This document shows positions 13,201 to 22,434 of a stretch of 64,000 bases of DNA, piece after piece. The DNA comes from Schistosoma haematobium. Taxonomy: Eukaryota > Platyhelminthes > Trematoda > Strigeidida > Schistosomatidae. Each line of letters opens with the position of its first letter. Within the stretch, counting starts at the first letter, position 1. The translations under genes and the position numbers were made by a program. Under the pieces are notes generated by a model that worked only from the letters and a program-made list of their open reading frames with translations, made no database searches and was not told the origin of the DNA. Location of the stretch: positions 16,315,287-16,379,286 of the forward strand of contig NC_067195.1 of the NCBI RefSeq assembly GCF_000699445.3, in the 5' to 3' direction.

Positions 13201-16200
13201 GATATTGGTTGCTAAGAAAATTTTTAAAACATAACATGGATAATTGTACATTGAATGTATATTAAAAAGAACATTTCTTGTATTCATGTACAAACGGTAC
13301 CAGGAATTCTGTACTACAACATAATTTACAGTATTAAACGAAGCTCTTATTAATATCATTAATGATATCGTTAATCGACATTGAAAAATATGATTACTTG
13401 TTGATGACCAACCTTGAAGATCTTAAATTAATTTTGAGTCATCCTGTCAAGTCCCAATTAGGATAGCTCATAAAAAATACGTTAATCTCTTCATTATTTC
13501 CTAGTCAATGATCATTCATATGATTTTAATATGAAAAAAATATTACTTAGGAATTGTATTTTGTTACTGAGATTTATCAGTGCATATTTAGAAATATAAA
13601 AATAATACAGGTAATGGGCAAATTATGTTTGTCATGGATGTGCACTGCTCATAAGTTTCATGCTAGGAATTAATAGTTACCCGGAGCTTATTGATTTTTG
13701 TTAATGGTCTAGTTGAAATTCATTCATAGTTTAAATTATGAAGATAATTTTTAAGCATTTACTTTGATACCGAATAGCTCATTCAAAACTGAGCATTTAA
13801 ACAATTCCAATATTGATTATTGATTTATTACGTAAGAGTTACTGACACAAAAAATTTTATTGATCAAGTATACGAACAAAGAAAGAGTTTTTCCAAGTAC
13901 AAATCCTTTATATAGCGGAAAATGGATTGGAAAAAAAAACACCCAGTTAACTCAAATTAATTTCATTCAAGTAGTTAAAAGGAAAATGTTTCAATAATTC
14001 AGTATCATACCATCATTTTGTTAATGATCGTTTTACGTAAAACTTTTAATCCTTTATCCGCACATAATTGTTCCCCATTCGATAGTAATAGATAAACTCT
14101 TAGCCTGTATTCAATACTACCTCTTGAACCAACAAATGAACATGGACAAGCTTCAGGTAATTCAAATTCAAAAGGAAAGTATCGTTTACCAGCTAAAATA
14201 AGTTCACAACTTCCAGGGATACCTGTAATAAATTCAAGGAAGATACAAAGAGAAAAATTTATTTTATTAGAAATTTTGGTTAATACCAGGGAAACGGCTG
14301 TTTTCATATGCATACAGCTTACTCACTAACCCGAAAGCTCAATAGTAGTATCTATTAAAGTTGAATGCGTATGAATAAAGGTATAATAATTTAAGAAAGC
14401 ATGGGGATTTATTTAGATTGTAATATTTTAACAACTGAATTCACGAGTTATTCTAAGCTAGACCACCGCCGAAAACCTGGACGCACTGGACGGCCGTTTT
14501 GTCCTAGTATGGGAATCCTGAACAGTGTGCATCTGCGATCCCACATATGGGACCCGAACCCAAGGCCTTCTGTCTCGCGTGCGGGATCGTAGATGTGCAC
14601 TGTTGACGAATCCCATACTAGGACGAATCGGCCGTTCAATACTTCCAGGTTTTCAATGGTGGTCTAGCTTAGATCGACTCATGAATTCAACTGTTTGAAT
14701 TTAAGAAAGCATGGTCATTTTCAGTGTCATAGGTTCCTTCAATGATATATCTCAAGAAGACCATAAACCAATGACAGAAATATCTGTTGTTTATCTACAT
14801 CCATCAATTACAATAAAAAGCCCTTTGAAAACGGCAGATTCGAATAATCTAAAATGAGAAAATACACAGTTCCACCGTTATACGATTTAAGTCACATAAA
14901 TGAATAAGCTTCCTGCATCTGTACCACAAAGTATTTGCGATCGTTGATCACTTAGTAGTAATTAGTGTCTAGTTATCAACATTTATCAAATGCTGAAGAT
15001 TAGGTTACTGCTTAACAGTCCAGTAACTTTGTTTAAGTGGAAATTCTCTATTGATTGATTGGATTTCCATCGTTTTATTAAGATAAATGTGAACCATTAA
15101 GGTTTATCCTGACTAGATAATTGGTAGATACAGTTAAATAAACCTACAGTCTTAATAATCCAGGAATATACTAAATAATGATCACATTGTGATTTAGTCA
15201 AACTCATTTTAACAATCGTTAGAAGCATCTATGGCATTGGTAGGCTGTTATTTGTTCAAATTATGTGTCTGTTGTATGAATAACTTAATTTGATTTACAT
15301 TAACTGAGTACCCTCCGAATACAATGTAAAACGAATTTTTTGTGTGAATATTAAATCTAGTGGTAGTAATATTTTACGATGAATGATTTGATAATAAACA
15401 TCAGTGAGAGGTCAAAATAATCATCTAATCTAAAATTGTTTAGTTAAATATAGGGAAACACTTTCAAGTTAAATTACCAAATACCCAGAATCTCCATTAA
15501 CTGTGACTTATTTTTTGTACGAAAGTATACTTGCACACTATTTCAGTAGTGTTTTTTAGAGCTAACTGTAACACTAAACCACTTTTATCGTTTTTACCTT
15601 GGAAAAACAATCAGGAAATAATCAGCTGATCATTTATACTTTTGAGACTTTAAGAAAAGATCAACTAGGCTTTGAAGATGATTTCAAAAGTTATAGGGAA
15701 AAGCTGATACAGAATATCTCACTAAAATCCGAGAACCATACAGTATATAGTTAACTTGCAAAAATATCAATCAGTTGTCTCAAACTTGACTGTTCCTTTT
15801 GCAAATCTCAGTCCATCGTCTCAGATTTGTTTGTGTATTTTCATACCAATTTCTTTCCGTTCCCGTTGTTTCCTTCTCGATCTTCTACCAAAATACATTC
15901 TATTCCTGACTATCGTCATATACTACTTATGTGTATATAAGTAGCGCACACCACAATACAATACAAATGTCAGTAACAGAATCATGATGATATTGAAAAG
16001 AACGACAGTAAAAGCTTCTAAATTATACCATCTAGCTCAAGGACCTGAAAAATACTTAAAGTATTCACCGAAACTGTAAATCTCCTCCGTTTCGAAATTT
16101 CAATATTGTCATTGCCAAAGTTGTTACTTAACACTCAAAGATATACAGCTTTTGAAAAAGTGTAATTAATAACTGTACTTTATTTACAAGGAAAATTAGT

Positions 16201-19200
16201 GTTTACTTTTAAATTAACTGAAATCGCTCTAGCTAAGTTATCACTAAGCTTAAGGAAACTAATTCCGAACCATTGCTCACGGCTGCTAGCTCATTTATAA
16301 TTAGACTTTAAAGTTGAAATCTAACTTTTCACATCTCTTACTTCAGTCAGTGGACGATTTTGGTCAATATCTGTCCTACGTAGCTAAGATGCACTAGTCA
16401 TAGCTTCTCACTTGAGCTTCAGTTAATTCGTTTTGTAATATATATTCATACTGAATAAATCACATAAAAACTATCTCTAAGAATATTTAGTTATGAACAT
16501 ATTTGCTTGTCCAGGTATATATGGTAGGATATTTTAGAACTTTATATAATCACAAATTTCTCAGAAAACCCTTTTACAAATAAGCAACTTATGGAGAAAT
16601 CAGATGGCCTGATGAGACTATCTTCTCAAGGAAACTTCGACCATTTATGAGTAACATATCAGGGAAAATTTACATAAACCAGATATGATTACTTTACAAA
16701 CTGAAAATATGTTACTGAGATACTTTGCTCACTAAATACTCAGGAATCTCATTAATATAGTTTTTGTAGAGATCGTCGTTGAGAAAGTAGTAATCCATCT
16801 TAAAGGAACTTAAATTTACTCTAAAGGTTCTATTTAAAGAAATGGGATGTTAGCTATGAGCACCTTCTTTTATGAATTATTTACAATAATATAAAGATAC
16901 AAGAGCGTGATCACGTTGCTGAAGATAAATTCCTTGTATACTGGAAATGAAAGAATGACATTTTGTATGAGGTTATTGTAAGCTATACAAAATGACTTCT
17001 ATATCTTAGAAAAACTTCCCTCCATTTCCACTAATAAGTTATTCTAATAATCTATCATCAATGAACCACTACAAACAAAATACATCAGATTCTTCATGCA
17101 AACTTATCAATTCTCTATTATAGGGGCGTTTCACTACACAATATTTTATGAGGCATTTAAATATAAAAAAGATAATGAGGAGGATAGCAGATTTTTAATT
17201 GATGTAGAAGTAAAATTGAAGAATTTTGCAGACGAGAGAATTAAGAAATGGTATCAGTTCATGGAGTCATTGACTACTGATCGGGTTGATGATGACACAT
17301 TACCTGGTTGAGGTAAGGAAATTAACCGTAATCTGTAGCTAAAGAATTTGTGTGATATGGCTTGTATCAGTCATAAAGGTCAAGATCCATTCACTCTTCC
17401 ACCTTGAATCACAGTATTCTTTTAGGTAAACTTTACATTTCCATTTTTACCAATGATGTACCCAATGTTTAGTTTTTCTCAGTATCATTGCTGCTAAATT
17501 ATTTGGATCTCTCTAGCTATTGATCTTGTCATTTACATTTGATCATACTAATGTGGTATGGTAACTTGGGCCAACGCACATCCATTAGGCTCTATATTCG
17601 TGATGATTGACCAACTTTGAAGTAACTGGATAATCTTTTATCATTAAGTCATCAAGAAATGTTTTTTGTTGTTGTGCCTTTTATGTTCTCTCAGAAACAT
17701 CCCAAAATCAAATTTTAACTGAAAAGGTACTTTTATTTAAACAAAATTTCAACCAGTCAATATTGGTTAATAGATTTTAAAATAAATAGCTGTGAGTTTC
17801 CAAATACCCGACACTTGTGCTCTTCGTATTTACTGAATAACTGGAATATATATATATATAACTCCATAACTGAAGTCTTTGTTTTGACAAAATAATATTT
17901 TTTATGTCCACTTGATGTTGCTTTACTTTTATCTTCCCACTGTTATTCAGGACTGCGACTGATGAGTCTCTTATTGGCATATGTGCATCTTGTGCGGATT
18001 GCCTCGATATAGCCCTAAGTCACAAGCTTTTTAAGCAAAGATGGATAATGGCTAGCAGTGGAAACCAGGACGCGTGTTTCGTCCCATTTGGGACTTGTCA
18101 GCCGGGTGTATCTGCATCACAGAGTTGATGTTCACTCCGGGACTCGAACCCAGCACCGTTCGCTTCAAACACCATCGTGTTATTCACTTAGCTACTGAGT
18201 CCTGATAGCCACCTGCTTGTGCACCTGGTGTTGTTTTACTTGTATCTTCCCATTGTTATTTAGGACTGCAATTAATCAGTCTCATGTTGGCTATGTGCAT
18301 TTTGTGCGGATGACCTCGATATACCCTAAAGTCAGAATATTCTTTATGTATATGATTAAAACAAATAAAATAAAACTGTGATATTCTCTATTTAATATTT
18401 TGTTATTCAAAGTTAATCATTCACTACTTAACTTCTATATTTCAGTATACAAATCGATTCATCTAACTTATATCCTTTCTTACTTCAAGATAAATGAGTC
18501 ATTATCATCATCAACATCATCATCATCATCATCATCATCATATATCTCTTTGTTATTATCGAAATTTTGTCTTATTTTTCTATGTTTATCAAGTCATAGA
18601 TGACAAGTTACCGTTTCAGTCTAATAACCTTATGTGATATCAAAAAGAAAAAAAAAGAAAAATAAGAACTGATCAAATTTTTTGATGTTTAGTTGCTTGT
18701 TTGTGTGTTCACAAAGAAAAAAAGAAAAAGAAAAATGGAGCACAAACTGACGTTAAACAAATAAGTGCCATTTATCAATTCTTTTCACGATTTCAATTTA
18801 ACATTGTTTATAAGAGTGAATAAAACAAAATATATTTTGATTCAGATAGCAATTTTTTTTAATTTTGATAAAAAACCATGTAAACAAACAGATAAATAAA
18901 TGATTTTCAAATGTGATATAATTTAGATAATAATAATAATAATAAGCTTAACTTAATCTGAACCATTTCATCCTGGTATTAATAAGGGATTAACATGAGA
19001 ATAGGATTATCCTATGAAAATAGATGAGTAGAAATGTATATTATTGATATCGATATAATTTCTGAAGAATATGAGTATGAAATTTATTTAGAAGTTTGAC
19101 TTTATTAGCTAAAGCATTGAAACCTTAGATCTTGAGCATAAAACATAACATTCTTATATCGTTGAATAAAAGTGGAATGTTCTGCTTATGCCTAGCTTAA

Positions 19201-22200
19201 ATGATTATTTCATTTCATAAATTATACAAGTTTTACTTAATTAAACGTTCTTGGTACAGCTTCAGGAATCTATATCAAGTCTAGTTATTATTATGTACAT
19301 AATTTTAATACATAAAAGAACATGGTAGATACTGATCGCTGTTAGAATATACAGAAAGCGTTCTGTTTTTGTGATTCATCGTATAAATCATTAGTTATCT
19401 GAATACATTGGAATATTCAGCAAATATGAACCTGAAAGTGTGATGCTGGTTAGCGTAGATGTATGTTGGAAAAAAGCATAGGATTATTCCTGATTAACAG
19501 TTGAACTGAGCTTCGTTGGTAGATTCTAACTATCTGATTTGAGTCTTGGCGACTACCATAACCATTAGTTAGAGAGGTTATACGACATAGTTTAGGAAAG
19601 GTTACAGTGACCCAAGTGCGTTCACTCTTTATCTTCTCTTAGGTTTTTGAGTTTAAAGATTGTCGTATACATTTTGTATTCCAGTAATTCATTCTTTCTT
19701 CTGAGATCATATTGTCTATGTCTAATCTTTCCTATTGCCAGTGATATAATTATTACTTCTACCAATCTAGTGTTTGTTTTTAAAATTTCGTCCTTCTTTG
19801 CTGAAATGGTGTAGAAAATTGTGCCTATGTACATATGTGCAAGGTCTTATATTGCTTATCACTGACTGGCTAGTTTATATACAAAAGGAATTTATCGTCA
19901 GTATTAGATTCGAAAATAAATCACATTACAAACCGATTTAGTGGCAGTAATAGGTGTTCTCAAATTTAAAAAAACTAAACTGTACACAAAGAAAGTAAGT
20001 CACTACAGGTAGCAAAATATTAGAATGAACCTACATTTGGCTAAAATTAAAGATTTCAGCGTACTTATTTTGTTGTTACGAAGTAATGCTAATTGCCATA
20101 CTTGATTTATTATGACATGATATTTTAAACAGGTTTTTAAAAGAAAACTTACTTTACGTTCATTCTATAAGATTATCCTAGACTTACTGCAGCATACGGT
20201 AGGTGACATGCTGTTGATAATAATTATTTGTAATTAATAAACTTCTACTTCGATGACATTTTATTTCTTTGATTATAGGCAAATATGATGTTACAAACTA
20301 TAAGATAGTCCATTATTGTATTGATTGTTTGAATCATCCCATTGATGTTTAGAACTGTAATTGATTAGTCTCTTATTGGCATATTTGGATTTTGGGCGCA
20401 TTGCCTCGATATTGTCCGTAGGTTACAAGCATTATAATCTGAGATGGATGGTGGCTAACAGTGGAATCCGGGATTCATGTTTCATCCTATTTGAGACTTG
20501 TCAATACATATGCCTATAGGAGACTGATCAATTGCAGTCCTAAACATCAACGGGAAGATTCTAAAAACCAATACACAAATGAATTAAACTTCACGTCATT
20601 GCACAAAGCAGTGGCTATCTGAAATCATTAGCCACCATCCATCTATGCTATAAACCATAACAATTCAGATTGTTGGCCGTTTGTGTTGGAGGATACTTAT
20701 GCTAGTATTTAATAGATATTTTTTTGGGAGGTAAATAAATTATTGTATCAAATGCTGCATTTTAAAACAGCTACATATGTCTTCAATCCTTACTTGTTGC
20801 TTTTAAATAAAAAGACTTGCAAGATTTACATGACTAAAAATTTCATTTCATTAATCAGGTTTATGGATTAAAATTGAACTGTGCTAAAGAAAATTAATTC
20901 AGAAAGACAAGAATAACAAATGTATCAGAATAATCTAAATTCATTTATTTCATTGATTCTTTTCAACTGCTTAAAACCTAGATATAATAATACTACAATA
21001 CTATTTTACATGTACGTGCCGAAGCACATAGATTGGAAGAACAGAAAAAAGAGTTATAGTTCTCGATCGCAAGTAAGTTATAACTAGGAGGTCAATATGC
21101 TATCAGGAGATCGATAATTCGTCAACTATTTGACAGTGAACAAGATGGTTTCATTTCGTAATCCTTTAAAATTGTCGATAAACAAACTGAATATTATATC
21201 TCGATGTGACATTTTAGTGTGAATATAACTGTAAATAGCTGATAAGAAACCACGAAATAAAGCGAATTCATGTTAATGTGTCTTAACTATTGTTTTCGGT
21301 TTTATTCAAATTTGTAAAGGGAATCAATTTAGTAAAATCATTAAATATACTGGTACCTTTTATACATTTATTTATTTGGAACATAAACATTTTGAAATCA
21401 TGGTGTAAGTTAAGATGATTACTAAAGTGGGAGATAAAATGTATGACCAATTTAGGTACATTCAACAGTTTTAACAAAAAATTGAATCTAGAACCCTTAT
21501 TTCGACGTAGTTGAGACTCGTCATCTTGAAGTACCACTATTCCAATCTTGGTATTAATGCTAGAACTGAAACGCATTACCTTTCACCTCAAATTCCTAAA
21601 GCCTTATGGACTAAGCTACTTATTTCATAGAGTTACTAACTTATTTAATGAGTGTAATGTTAATATCATTAGTATTATTGGTTTGAGTTAACACATTGTT
21701 CATATTATGGACTGAATTTTGTCCGGTCTTTTTTAGCATAACTACATTTTGCTTATAGCGACAAGTAATTTATTCCAAAAAACTTACAACATAAAGTGTA
21801 TATAGAAGCAATCCTCACAGTGATATATTCGATTTCGTCACGAGACATATCAATTGTTGTATTGATCTAAGAGGTTTATTTTTATTATTTCCAAAAACTA
21901 CTGATTTTCATAAAATCGCAAACACAATTTAACATACCTCCTCCAATTAAAGTTGAATTCATAGAACAGTAAATTTCTTCGTTAACAGTTTGAAATGTCG
22001 GTACAAGTTTATTGAATCCTTTCATAGATTTACATTTTAAACGTGTTTGTAATATTTCAGGATCTACTGGTCCATTTATACCCGATATAACACAACCTAC
22101 GCCTTGATAAGACGGAAAGTTTTGTTGTAATGATTTTCTCTCTTTTGTCCAACCCTTTATGAAATGTTTAGAAGAGAATATCTTCTTGTAAGGTGTGACA

Positions 22201-22365
22201 ACAACTCCTCTTCCAAGCAGTTCCACTTGCAAAACTGAAGTATGATAAACAAGTACATATTCTCAATTTTTCACAATAAAAATTGTGGATCTAAATAAGT
22301 ATAAACATCAATGGCATAGTGGTTAAAGCTAAATATTTTTTTATTTTTCAGCACTAAATACAGAC

Positions 22366-22434
<69 letters not shown>

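Noticed and set aside
17096..17311. 71-codon plus-strand frame with polar stretch (VEVKLKNFADERIKKW)
   Set aside because: No recognised domain, no flanking splice sites that join it to another exon, and it is antisense in an intron of the arrestin-domain gene.
18400..18603. Ser-rich 67-codon frame
   Set aside because: The serine run is produced by the CAT/ATC trinucleotide microsatellite.
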